A stretch of DNA of 8,456 nt from the NCBI GenBank assembly GCA_937864255.1, contig CALMIT010000098.1, forward strand, positions 1-8,456, in the 5' to 3' direction. The translations under genes were made by a program, and so were the position numbers. The DNA comes from an uncultured Saprospiraceae bacterium (GTDB lineage Bacteria > Bacteroidota > Bacteroidia > Chitinophagales > Saprospiraceae). Under the pieces are notes generated by a model, which ran no database searches, was not told the DNA's origin, and saw only the letters and a list, made by a program, of their open reading frames with translations. Positions 1 through 5,551 of this stretch are shown one piece after another; within the stretch, counting starts at the first letter, position 1, and the number at the start of each line of letters is the position of its first letter.

Positions 1-182
1 TTTTCGAGGTGAAAAATGCAAATGACCTTGCAGAAAAGTTGCGCATCGCGCTCACTAAGCCGGATTTGACAAACATTTACGCCGCTGCGCTGCGCCGCCG
101 CATCGAAGACAATTTTTCGCGTAAAGCGATACATGAAAAACTGCATCGGTATTATCTGGATTTAATGAAAGAAAATGCCTGA
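1..182 (+). CDS. Glycosyltransferase family 4 (group 1), C-terminal fragment
   Basis: The reading frame enters from the left edge (first full codon at 3) and ends at TGA 180-182, giving the last 59 residues. The fragment contains NANDLAEKLRIAL followed by an RRRIEDNFSRKAIHEKLHRYY helix. This matches the usual end of GT4 glycosyltransferases, where a 'ddLa..l..ll' segment is followed by 'i.e.FSw..i...l...Y'. The role would be sugar transfer during glycan assembly at the cytoplasmic face of the inner membrane. Donor and acceptor cannot be read because the catalytic domains lie outside the window. The stop overlaps the start of the acetyltransferase by 8 nt (175-182), so the two genes are probably translationally coupled. 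Other GT-B enzymes share this tail, so the family call is moderate. Confidence 0.65.
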   Translation, partial: FEVKNANDLAEKLRIALTKPDLTNIYAAALRRRIEDNFSRKAIHEKLHRYYLDLMKENA

Positions 183-813
183 AAAATCGGTCATCCTCAT
201 CGGCTATTCAGGTCACGCTTTTGTGGCGTACGATATTTTTGAAAAAATGGGTTGGTCGGTGGCGGGCTATTGCGACCGGGAGGAAAAATCTTTCAATCCT
301 TTCCAAATTCCCTACTTGGGCAGTGAACGAGACGAGGCAGTTTTTAAAAAATTTGCTGCCCTACCCTATTTTATCGCTATCGGAGATAATGCTACACGAC
401 GGCAAATTTTTCAATTTTTAAAAGCGCAAAATTTGCCGTCGCCTGCAACGGCCATACATCCAGGTGCGCAAATCGGTCGCGGCGCTAAAATCGGATCCGG
501 CGTCATGCTGGCTGCCAACGCGGTCATCAATCCGCTGGCAGAAATCGGCACGGGCGTCATTTGCAACACCGGCTGTATCATCGAACACGAACGCCGCGTG
601 GATGACTTTGCGCACATCGCCCCGGGCGCTGTTTTGGCGGGGGATGTTGCGGGGGGTAAAAATGCCTTTATAGGCGCAGGCGCCATCATAAAACAAGGGA
701 TCAAAATTGGTGAAAATGCAGTGGTAGGCGCCGGCGCTGTGGTCATACGCGACGTGCCGGATGGCGCTACCGTCGTGGGTAATCCCGCCCGGCAAATGAG
801 GAGTGACGAGTGA
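175..813 (+). CDS. PglD/NeuD-type sugar acetyltransferase (left-handed beta-helix)
   Basis: This 212-residue protein probably uses acetyl-CoA to acetylate the 4-amino group of a UDP-amino-sugar. The N-terminus (residues 1-85) is the small Rossmann-like nucleotide-sugar domain of the PglD/NeuD family, with VILIGYSGHAFV near residues 6-17 in place of the usual G-x-GGHA. From about residue 93 hexapeptide repeats follow (IGRGAKIG, IGSGVMLA, IGTGVICN, IGAGAIIK, IGENAVVGAGAVV), ending in the typical V(V)GNPARQM. NTGCIIEHE places His138 at the catalytic-base position, and His147 follows nine residues later, the same spacing as His125/His134 in Campylobacter PglD. The ATG at 175 overlaps the upstream stop. 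The last residues (RSDE) and the stop codon are encoded by an intergenic heptamer array. With the LegC-like aminotransferase and dehydratase downstream, a bacillosamine-type substrate is likely. A NeuD-like sialic-acid O-acetyltransferase is the alternative. Confidence 0.85.
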   Translation: MPEKSVILIGYSGHAFVAYDIFEKMGWSVAGYCDREEKSFNPFQIPYLGSERDEAVFKKFAALPYFIAIGDNATRRQIFQFLKAQNLPSPATAIHPGAQIGRGAKIGSGVMLAANAVINPLAEIGTGVICNTGCIIEHERRVDDFAHIAPGAVLAGDVAGGKNAFIGAGAIIKQGIKIGENAVVGAGAVVIRDVPDGATVVGNPARQMRSDE

Positions 814-856
814 TGAATATAGAATACGGAATTTTGAATGACGAGTGACGAATTTT
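794..856 (+). repeat. Heptamer array, consensus [GA]A[AG]TNNN, nine units
   Basis: Nine successive 7-nt units without a phase break run from 794 to 856, for example AAATGAG, GAGTGAC, GAGTGAT, GAATATA and GAATTTT. All begin with A/G-A-A/G-T. The first units form the last codons and the stop of the acetyltransferase gene. Because 7 is not a multiple of 3, the TGA in the units falls in different frames: TGA at 804, 811 and 839 covers all three forward frames. The same unit family recurs at 1686-1720, 5505-5546 and, inverted, in 6626-6660. Confidence 0.85.
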
Positions 857-922
857 TAAAACAACACCCCGTCTCCCTCTCTTTTCTTAAATCTACGAAC
901 TTACGACCTCCCTCTGAATACT
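843..922 (+). repeat. Dispersed direct repeat, copy 1 (upstream of beta-barrel gene)
   Basis: This ~80-nt stretch matches 1707-1790 in the same orientation. It contains GAGTGACGAATTTTTAAAA, then CCCCGTCTCCCTC, then TTTTCTTAAAT, and ends in GAATACT. Alignment by hand gives about 85% identity with a few 1-2 nt gaps; most substitutions are C/T transitions. The two copies bracket the outer-membrane protein gene. Confidence 0.8.
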
Positions 923-951
923 CCTCCCCTTCGGGGAGGCTGGGAGGGGCT
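921..951 (+). repeat. C/G-rich hairpin repeat (CTCCCCTTC...GGGAGGGGCT), copy 1
   Basis: CCTCCCC at 923-929 and GGGGAGG at 933-939 form a perfect 7-bp stem with a TTC loop, followed by CTGGGAGGGGCT. A diverged second copy lies at 6815-6848. There is no U-tract after the stem, so I do not call it a rho-independent terminator. It lies upstream of the beta-barrel gene and could still affect the mRNA. Confidence 0.7.
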
Positions 952-1029
952 GCTCTTTACCTGTTAAAATATATCGCAGATAAATCTTTTCCGTTTAAAG
1001 GCAATTCTTTCACATCTAAAACCATAATG

Positions 1030-1626
1030 ATGAAAAACAAATTATTACTGCCGCTGCTGTTTCTCTGCGTTTTGGGTTTTCAAAAATCATTTGCACAATT
1101 GGAATTCGGCGTACTAGCCGGCGCAAATTATTCGGGAGGGTTTTATTCTCCAAACACGCACTTTGATCAAACTGGATTTATACCGGGTTTCCACATACAC
1201 GCTTTTATCCAAAAACCTTTTAATAACTGGCTTTCTGTGAGGACGGAACTTGGATTTTCCCGACGAGGAATCCATTTTAACAAAGCACTCAAAGACGCAA
1301 AATATAATCTCGATTTTATCACCTTGCCCGTATTGGCTGAGTTTAAAATCAAAAAAATACAACTGGGCGTGGGTCCGGAACTATCCATGCTGATTGCTCA
1401 AAATCCGGAGCCGATTTTTGATTTTTTTTCAGAAAATGAAGTAAAAGTCAATTTGACGGGCGATGTGACTTACCTGATCAGCGACCATTTTGAAGCGGGC
1501 TTCCGCTATACGCACGGACTTTCACCACAATCATCCATCGAATATACGGACGTTGAGGGCAACGAGATTGGAAAGTCCTATCTCTATCTTCAATCGCTGC
1601 AACTCTCGGGGGCGTATAAATTTTGA
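1030..1626 (+). CDS. Outer-membrane beta-barrel protein (PorT-like / OMP_b-brl_2)
   Basis: The product has 198 residues from the ATG at 1030 (a second ATG lies at 1027). It starts with a classical signal peptide: MKNK, a hydrophobic core LLLPLLFLCVLGF, and probable Sec cleavage after SFA (residues 20-22), leaving Q23 first. No lipobox surrounds Cys13. The mature ~176 residues alternate polar and hydrophobic residues in strand-like segments (LEFGVLAGANYS, LSVRTELGFSRRGI, DFITLPVLAEFKI, IQLGVGPELSML, FEAGFRYTHGLS, LQSLQLSGAYKF) and end in aromatic Phe, as expected for the small eight-stranded barrels of Bacteroidota. 'FITLPVLAEF' is typical of the PorT/OMP_b-brl_2 family. An in-frame extension back to 838 exists but reads through repeat DNA and would bury the signal peptide, so it is rejected. 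The specific function is unknown. It has no obvious role in sugar synthesis and sits between two pathway genes, bracketed by direct repeats. Confidence 0.8.
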   Translation: MKNKLLLPLLFLCVLGFQKSFAQLEFGVLAGANYSGGFYSPNTHFDQTGFIPGFHIHAFIQKPFNNWLSVRTELGFSRRGIHFNKALKDAKYNLDFITLPVLAEFKIKKIQLGVGPELSMLIAQNPEPIFDFFSENEVKVNLTGDVTYLISDHFEAGFRYTHGLSPQSSIEYTDVEGNEIGKSYLYLQSLQLSGAYKF

Positions 1627-1685
1627 TGGTAAGGGAAATTTTTGAGAAGATTAACCAGCCCTTCTTCGCTTTCAGAAACCCTGAC

Positions 1686-1720
1686 AAGTGTGGAATGACG
1701 AGTGGCGAGTGACGAATTTT
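1686..1720 (+). repeat. Heptamer array, same family as 794-856
   Basis: Five in-phase 7-nt units (AAGTGTG, GAATGAC, GAGTGGC, GAGTGAC, GAATTTT) follow the beta-barrel gene after a short stretch (1627-1685) in which I see nothing clear. AAACCCTGACA just before it (1676-1686) resembles AAACCCTGAACA just before the heptamers at 5494-5505. Confidence 0.8.
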
Positions 1721-1790
1721 TAAAAACAAGACCCCGTCTCCCTCGTCCCCTTTTCTTAAATCCACGAACTACGATCTTCCCCCGAACACT
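1707..1790 (+). repeat. Dispersed direct repeat, copy 2 (downstream of beta-barrel gene)
   Basis: This is the second copy of the ~80-nt element at 843-922, in the same orientation. The first 19 nt are identical; later differences are mainly C/T changes plus small indels (for example CTCGTCCCC where copy 1 has CTCTC). With copy 1 it encloses the outer-membrane protein gene. Confidence 0.8.
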
Positions 1791-1822
1791 ATCTCATCAG
1801 CAAATCATCTCATTAGCACATG
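1791..1822 (+). repeat. Octamer array ending in the aminotransferase start codon
   Basis: Four in-phase 8-nt units lie at 1791, 1799, 1807 and 1815: ATCTCATC, AGCAAATC, ATCTCATT and AGCACATG. The ATG of the last unit (1820-1822) is the start codon of the downstream aminotransferase, so the array occupies the whole ribosome-binding region of that gene. Confidence 0.75.
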
Positions 1823-2953
1823 CTCCTGCTCTCCGCACCCAATATCGCCGGCAATGAATGGAAATACGTCAAAGACTGCCTGGACACGGGCTGGGTATCT
1901 TCCGTCGGCGCGTATGTGAATCAGTTTGAAAAAATGGTGGCCGATTTTGCAGGCGCAGGTCACGGCGTGGCGGCAGTGAACGGCACCAACGCGCTGCACA
2001 TCGCGCTCATGTTGTCGGGCGTGCAACGCGACGATTATGTGCTGCTGCCCAACATCACTTTTATCGCCAGCGCTAATGCGATCAAGTACTGTGGCGCCGA
2101 CCCGATTTTGATAGACGTGCATCCGCGTAGCTGGCAGATGGATTTGGATTTGTTGGAAGAATTTCTTGCAGACCACACGGTGGTCAACGATGAAGAAGTG
2201 CTGATTTTAAAAAAAGACAAACGCCCCATCCGCGCCGTGATGCCCGTACATGTACTCGGTAATATGTGCGATATGGAGCGGCTGATGTTTATCACCCGGA
2301 GGTTTCACCTGAAAGTGGTGGAAGATGCTACCGAGGCGCTGGGTTCTTATTTTAAAGGCCGGCACGCGGGCAGTTTCGGCGAGTTCGGCTGTTTTAGTTT
2401 TAATGGCAATAAAATCATTACGACGGGCGGCGGCGGCGTGATAGTCACAAATGATGAAGCGTTGGCCAAAAAAGCCAAACACCTGACCACCCAAGCCAAA
2501 TGCGATCCTTTTGAATACATCCACGACGAAATTGGTTACAACTACCGCCTCGTGAATGTACTCGCCGCTATCGGCGTGGCACAAATGGAACAATTGCCCG
2601 GTTTTATCAAAAGAAAAAAAGAGATAGATGCTTTTTATAAAAATGCCTTGAGCGGCGTGGGCGACATTTGTTTTCAGGAAGTGCCGGAAGGCGTGGAGCC
2701 GAATTGCTGGCTGTTTACTTTTCAGACAGAAAAACAAAAGCAGGTTTTAAAACACCTGAATGAAAACGAGATGCAGTCCCGCCCTTTCTGGATGCCGATG
2801 AATCAGCTGCGTATGTTTCAAAACGACCTGTACATCCGGCGCGAAGACCATTCCGACGCGGTGTACCGCACTTGCCTCAGCATACCCTGTTCCACCAATT
2901 TGAAAGACGAAGAAGCCGAACGGGTGGTGCGCTTCATCAAAGATTTGTTTTAA
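1820..2953 (+). CDS. LegC-family PLP-dependent UDP-sugar 4-aminotransferase (DegT/DnrJ/EryC1/StrS)
   Basis: This 377-residue fold-type I aminotransferase would transfer an amino group (usually from glutamate) to C4 of a UDP-4-keto-2-acetamido-2,4,6-trideoxyhexose made by the neighbouring dehydratase. Visible motifs are TGWVSSVGAYV (23-33), VNGTNALHIAL (53-63), the PVHVLGN strand (142-148), VEDATEALGS (167-176, PLP-binding Asp169), and CFSFNGNKIITTGGGG (191-206) with Lys198 as the Schiff-base lysine. LTTQAK (222-227), GYNYRLVNVLAAIGVAQMEQL (239-259) and the C-terminal SRPFWMPMNQLRMF follow. The combination FNGNKIITTGGGG, LTTQAK and GYNYR is characteristic of the LegC group (legionaminic or bacillosamine pathways) rather than other StrS enzymes. 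Length is normal and all key residues are present. The ATG at 1820 gives the natural N-terminus. An intergenic gap of 72 nt separates it from the dehydratase start, so the two are probably co-transcribed. Confidence 0.9.
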   Translation: MLLLSAPNIAGNEWKYVKDCLDTGWVSSVGAYVNQFEKMVADFAGAGHGVAAVNGTNALHIALMLSGVQRDDYVLLPNITFIASANAIKYCGADPILIDVHPRSWQMDLDLLEEFLADHTVVNDEEVLILKKDKRPIRAVMPVHVLGNMCDMERLMFITRRFHLKVVEDATEALGSYFKGRHAGSFGEFGCFSFNGNKIITTGGGGVIVTNDEALAKKAKHLTTQAKCDPFEYIHDEIGYNYRLVNVLAAIGVAQMEQLPGFIKRKKEIDAFYKNALSGVGDICFQEVPEGVEPNCWLFTFQTEKQKQVLKHLNENEMQSRPFWMPMNQLRMFQNDLYIRREDHSDAVYRTCLSIPCSTNLKDEEAERVVRFIKDLF

Positions 2954-2957
2954 AATT

Positions 2958-2985
2958 TCTCGCAGAGGCGCGGAGATCGCAGAGG
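2958..2985 (+). repeat. Short GCAGAGG-type tandem repeat between aminotransferase and dehydratase
   Basis: Three loosely repeated units (GCAGAGGC, GCGGAGAT, CGCAGAGG) with period about 8-9 nt start 5 nt after the aminotransferase stop. It is short and imperfect, but it is the same class of gene-junction array as elsewhere in the window. Confidence 0.55.
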
Positions 2986-3025
2986 TTTTTTGTGCTTTTA
3001 TAAGAGAAATCCAATTTTTCAAAAA

Positions 3026-4243
3026 ATGCTTTTCGACATCAACCAATTCATCGCGGCACAGGTCACGAAACGTTCCGAAAGTTTTTTCAAAAAAGACCTT
3101 GAAAGCCACCGTGCGGTTTTAAAAAATAAAATAGACGGCAGTGCTGCGCTGGTCATTGGCGGAGCAGGTACCATCGGCAGTTCTTTCATCAAAGCGCTGC
3201 TGCATTACGGTGCGCCGCGCAAATTGTACGTGGTTGACATCAATGAAAACGGGCTGACCGAACTGACCCGCGACCTGCGCAGCGCGACCGGTTTCAACAT
3301 TCCCGACGACTACAAAACCTACCCGGTCAACTTCGGCGATCCGGTTTTCAGGAAACTGTTTTTCCGGGAAGGACCTTTCGATATCGTCGCCAATTTTGCC
3401 GCCCACAAACACGTCCGCAGCGAAAAAGACACCTACTCCATCGAGGCGATGATTGACAATAATGTACTCAAAGCCAAAGCGCTGCTCGACATGCTGACAG
3501 AACAGCCGCCGCGCCATTTTTTCTGCGTTTCGACCGACAAGGCTGCCAATCCGGTCAATATCATGGGCGCCAGCAAAAAATTGATGGAAGAAGTTATCAT
3601 GGCTTACGCCGAAAAAATACCGGTGACGACGGCGCGCTTCGCCAATGTCGCTTTTTCGAACGGCAGCCTGCCAGCGGGTTTTATGGAGCGGCTTGCAAAA
3701 AAGCAGCCCTTTTCTGCGCCCTCGGATGTGAAGCGCTTTTTTGTATCGCCGGCCGAATCGGGCGAAATCTGTCTGATGGCCTGCCTGCTCGGCGCTTCGG
3801 GCGATATTTTTTTCCCAAAACTCGACCCCGCCCGGCACATGGAGACCTTCACATACATCGCCGACCGGCTGTTGGAGGCTTTCGGTTTCGAGCCGGAATA
3901 TTGCCGAAGCGAGGAGGAAGCGCGCCAAAAAGCGCTGCTGCTCAATGAAAAATCAACCCGCTATCCGGTCTATTATTTTGAATCGGACACCAGCGGCGAA
4001 AAGCCTTTCGAGGAGTTTTTTCCGAACGAAGAAACGCTTGATTTTCAAACTTTTACATCGCTCGGCATTGTCAAAAACTCAAAAAAAAGAGTACTCCACG
4101 AATTGGATTCCATTTTAGAAAAACTAAACGACATTTTCAAAAAAGAAGAATTAAAAAAAGAAGAAATCGTTTCCCTGCTATCCGGTTTCATTGAAAATTT
4201 TGAACATATCGAAACAGGGAAGTCGCTGGATCAGAAAATGTGA
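3026..4243 (+). CDS. UDP-GlcNAc 4,6-dehydratase-like SDR (LegB/PF02719 type)
   Basis: The product is 405 residues from the ATG at 3026; a TTG-initiated extension to 2990 reads into repeat DNA and is less likely. It is a soluble extended short-chain dehydrogenase that would convert UDP-GlcNAc to a UDP-4-keto-6-deoxy sugar using bound NAD(P). The dinucleotide site is GGAGTIGS (45-52), with Asp71 (VVDINENGL) after strand 2. HKHVRSEKD (128-135) and FCVSTDKAANPVNIMGASKKLMEE (166-189) carry the catalytic region. Met180 replaces the usual catalytic Tyr ahead of Lys184, a known feature of the CapD/FlaA1/PseB/PglF group. ARFANVAFSNGSLPAGF (203-219), QPFSAPSDVKRFFVSPAESG and FESDTSGEKPFEEFF support the LegB-like branch. 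Unlike PglF it has no N-terminal membrane domain. A lysine/glutamate-rich tail (368-393) may be helical. It works directly before the adjacent LegC-like aminotransferase. Confidence 0.87.
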   Translation: MLFDINQFIAAQVTKRSESFFKKDLESHRAVLKNKIDGSAALVIGGAGTIGSSFIKALLHYGAPRKLYVVDINENGLTELTRDLRSATGFNIPDDYKTYPVNFGDPVFRKLFFREGPFDIVANFAAHKHVRSEKDTYSIEAMIDNNVLKAKALLDMLTEQPPRHFFCVSTDKAANPVNIMGASKKLMEEVIMAYAEKIPVTTARFANVAFSNGSLPAGFMERLAKKQPFSAPSDVKRFFVSPAESGEICLMACLLGASGDIFFPKLDPARHMETFTYIADRLLEAFGFEPEYCRSEEEARQKALLLNEKSTRYPVYYFESDTSGEKPFEEFFPNEETLDFQTFTSLGIVKNSKKRVLHELDSILEKLNDIFKKEELKKEEIVSLLSGFIENFEHIETGKSLDQKM

Positions 4244-4289
4244 GAAAGAAAGAGGGAGTGACAAAGTGACTGGGTGACGAGGCGACCGA
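4242..4289 (+). repeat. Octamer array GNGANNNN on + strand, left of S23 gene
   Basis: The 8-nt units at 4258, 4266, 4274 and 4282 are GTGACAAA, GTGACTGG, GTGACGAG and GCGACCGA. Two weaker units (GAGAAAGA, AAGAGGGA) precede them in the same phase and begin within the stop codon of the dehydratase. A related array on the opposite strand lies at 4740-4779, on the other side of the S23 gene. Confidence 0.75.
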
Positions 4290-4309
4290 ATTGGTGTGTG
4301 CTTTGAAAT

Positions 4310-4723
4310 ATGATAAGTGATTTTTTTGAAAACTATAAAAAGCTAAAAATGGAAAAGATTAAAACACATCGAGACTTAGTTGTTTACAAAATGGCATTTG
4401 AGACAGCTATGAAAATCTTTGAAATCAGTAAAAGCTTCCCCGGAGAAGAAAGATACTCTCTCACAGACCAAATCAGGAGATCCTCCAGGTCGGTTTGTGC
4501 CAATCTTTCGGAAGCTTTCAGAAAAAGAAGATATAAAGCCGCTTTCATAGCAAAATTAAGCGATTGTGAGTCAGAATCAGCCGAAACACAGGTATGGCTG
4601 GATTTTGCATTTGAATGTAACTATTTGGAAAAATCCCTTTACCATGCTCTCTACCAAGAATATGATTACATCATAGGAAAATTAATAGTAATGATAAAAA
4701 ATCCAGATAAATGGACTATTTAA
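4310..4723 (+). CDS. Four-helix-bundle protein, S23 (23S rRNA intervening-sequence protein) family
   Basis: The product is 137 residues from the ATG at 4310. Family members usually begin near the ATG at 4349 (MEKIKTHRDLVVYK, 124 residues), which may be the true start. Four amphipathic helices are visible: HRDLVVYKMAFETAMKIFEISKSFP, then YSLTDQIRRSSRSVCANLSEAFRKR, then KAAFIAKLSDCESESAETQVWLDFAFECNYL, then LYHALYQEYDYIIGKLIVMIKNP. The 'fP..E.ysL..QIrRs..Sv.aNl.Eaf' block and the later 'l..a..E..Et..wl..a' block define the S23/PF05635 family, first seen in ORFs inserted in bacterial 23S rRNA genes and related in fold to Avd proteins of diversity-generating retroelements. No rRNA is present here, and the molecular function is unknown. 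By hand count about 34% of bases from 4321 to 4723 are G/C, against 52-55% in sampled lines of its neighbours, which suggests separate acquisition. It interrupts the sugar pathway genes and is flanked by inverted octamer arrays. Confidence 0.85.
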   Translation: MISDFFENYKKLKMEKIKTHRDLVVYKMAFETAMKIFEISKSFPGEERYSLTDQIRRSSRSVCANLSEAFRKRRYKAAFIAKLSDCESESAETQVWLDFAFECNYLEKSLYHALYQEYDYIIGKLIVMIKNPDKWTI

Positions 4724-4739
4724 ATTAATTATTGAATTT

Positions 4740-4779
4740 CTATTCTCTGCTTCTCCAAGTCCCCAAATCTCCTTGTCTC
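4740..4779 (-). repeat. Octamer array GNGANNNN on - strand, right of S23 gene
   Basis: Read on the minus strand, five in-phase 8-nt units run without interruption: GAGACAAG, GAGATTTG, GGGACTTG, GAGAAGCA and GAGAATAG. The unit pattern (G-N-G-A-N4) is that of the array at 4242-4289 but in opposite orientation. The array ends 2 nt before the ATG of the phosphoglycosyltransferase gene. Confidence 0.75.
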
Positions 4780-4781
4780 AT

Positions 4782-5465
4782 ATGTACCGCCTACTCAAGC
4801 GCATCTTCGACATCTTATTTTCAGCCGCAGCGATATTGATATTGTCTCCCTTATTGATTCCCATCATCATCAGTCTGAAACTCACGGGTGAGGGTTACAT
4901 TTTTTACCTGCAAGAACGAGTGGGTTACAAAAACCGGCGATTCAATATTTACAAATTCGCCACCATGCTGAAGGACAGTCCGAATATGACGGGTGGCATT
5001 ATTACTTTGAAAAAAGACCCGCGCATCACGCCGATGGGCGGATTTTTGCGCAAAACAAAAATCAACGAACTGCCGCAGTTGCTCAATGTACTTTTCGGCG
5101 ACATGAGCTTCGTCGGCCCGCGGCCGGTTATGCAAAAGAGTTTTGATCAATATCCGCCCGACGTGCAGGCGGTGATTTATAATGTGCCGCCGGGTATCAC
5201 CGGCATCGGCTCCGTTATTTTCAGGAACGAGGAGGAAATCATCACGCGGGTAAAAGAGGCGGGCAAAGACCCCTGGGAGTTTTATAAAAATGAAATTTAT
5301 CCGTACAAAGGCCGACTGGAAAAATGGTACCAGACCCACTGTTCTTTTTTTACGGATTTGAAAATTCTTTTCCTCACCGCCTGGGCGATTGTTTTTCCGA
5401 AAAGCGAATTGCATTTTCACCTTTTTAAAAATCTGCCGGAACGACCAGATGATATGTTGATGTAG
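4782..5465 (+). CDS. PglC-like sugar-1-phosphate transferase (monotopic phosphoglycosyltransferase)
   Basis: This 227-residue protein (ATG 4782; an in-frame TTG at 4773 lies in repeat DNA) starts glycan assembly by moving a phosphosugar from a UDP-sugar to undecaprenyl phosphate. The single N-terminal hydrophobic segment (about 8-33) contains Ser22-Pro23, matching the Ser-Pro that breaks the re-entrant membrane helix of PglC. After it come the QERVGYKNRRFNIYKFATM segment, DPRITPMGGFLRKTKINELPQL (79-100), NVLFGDMSFVGPRP (102-115) and PPGITGIGSVIFRNEEE, all typical of the bacterial sugar transferase family PF02397. The small size means it lacks the extra membrane helices of WbaP/WcaJ proteins. 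The catalytic Asp-Glu pair of PglC aligns with Asn95-Glu96 (codon AAC at 5064-5066), so the expected aspartate nucleophile is missing or replaced. Given the upstream genes, the substrate could be UDP-diacetamido-trideoxyhexose. Confidence 0.88.
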   Translation: MYRLLKRIFDILFSAAAILILSPLLIPIIISLKLTGEGYIFYLQERVGYKNRRFNIYKFATMLKDSPNMTGGIITLKKDPRITPMGGFLRKTKINELPQLLNVLFGDMSFVGPRPVMQKSFDQYPPDVQAVIYNVPPGITGIGSVIFRNEEEIITRVKEAGKDPWEFYKNEIYPYKGRLEKWYQTHCSFFTDLKILFLTAWAIVFPKSELHFHLFKNLPERPDDMLM

Positions 5466-5466
5466 C

Positions 5467-5541
5467 CCCTCATCCTCCTTCATACACCCTCATAAACCCT
5501 GAACAAATGACAAGTAGCGAACACCAAACACCGAATAGCAA
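5467..5541 (+). repeat. Left arm of the 75-nt inverted repeat bracketing manC
   Basis: This arm pairs with the reverse complement of 6626-6700 at 70 of 75 positions by hand alignment, without gaps. It is composite. Four decamers (CCCTCATCCT, CCTTCATACA, CCCTCATAAA, CCCTGAACAA; 5467-5506) form the outer part and heptamers (AAGTAGC, GAACACC, AAACACC, GAATAGC) the inner part. It begins 1 nt after the stop of the phosphoglycosyltransferase gene and ends 10 nt before the manC start. Confidence 0.9.
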
Positions 5542-5551
5542 ATTTACAACC

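Noticed and set aside
411..795. Minus-strand ORFs opposite the acetyltransferase gene
   Set aside because: They mirror the regular hexapeptide-repeat coding sequence on the other strand; low-complexity composition and no family resemblance.
923..939. Hairpin as a rho-independent terminator of the acetyltransferase gene
   Set aside because: The stem is strong, but a G-rich stretch instead of a T-run follows, and a diverged copy occurs elsewhere as a repeat element.
838..1029. N-terminal extension of the beta-barrel gene starting at ATG 838
   Set aside because: The extra 64 residues are translated from the heptamer array, direct repeat and hairpin repeat, and would place the signal peptide internally. 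The start at 1027/1030 gives a clean signal peptide.
3119..3928. 269-codon minus-strand ORF opposite the dehydratase gene
   Set aside because: It lies wholly inside a strongly recognised dehydratase gene, and its translation shows no recognisable domain; it is a shadow frame.
4242..4779. CRISPR array or diversity-generating retroelement around the S23 gene
   Set aside because: Units are 8 nt without spacers, and there is no reverse transcriptase, template or variable repeat in the window.
5507..5551. ATG at 5507 as the manC start
   Set aside because: The extra 15 residues come from the repeat arm. The same peptide start (MTSSEHQTPN) is read from the opposite arm on the minus strand, showing it is repeat text rather than conserved protein.
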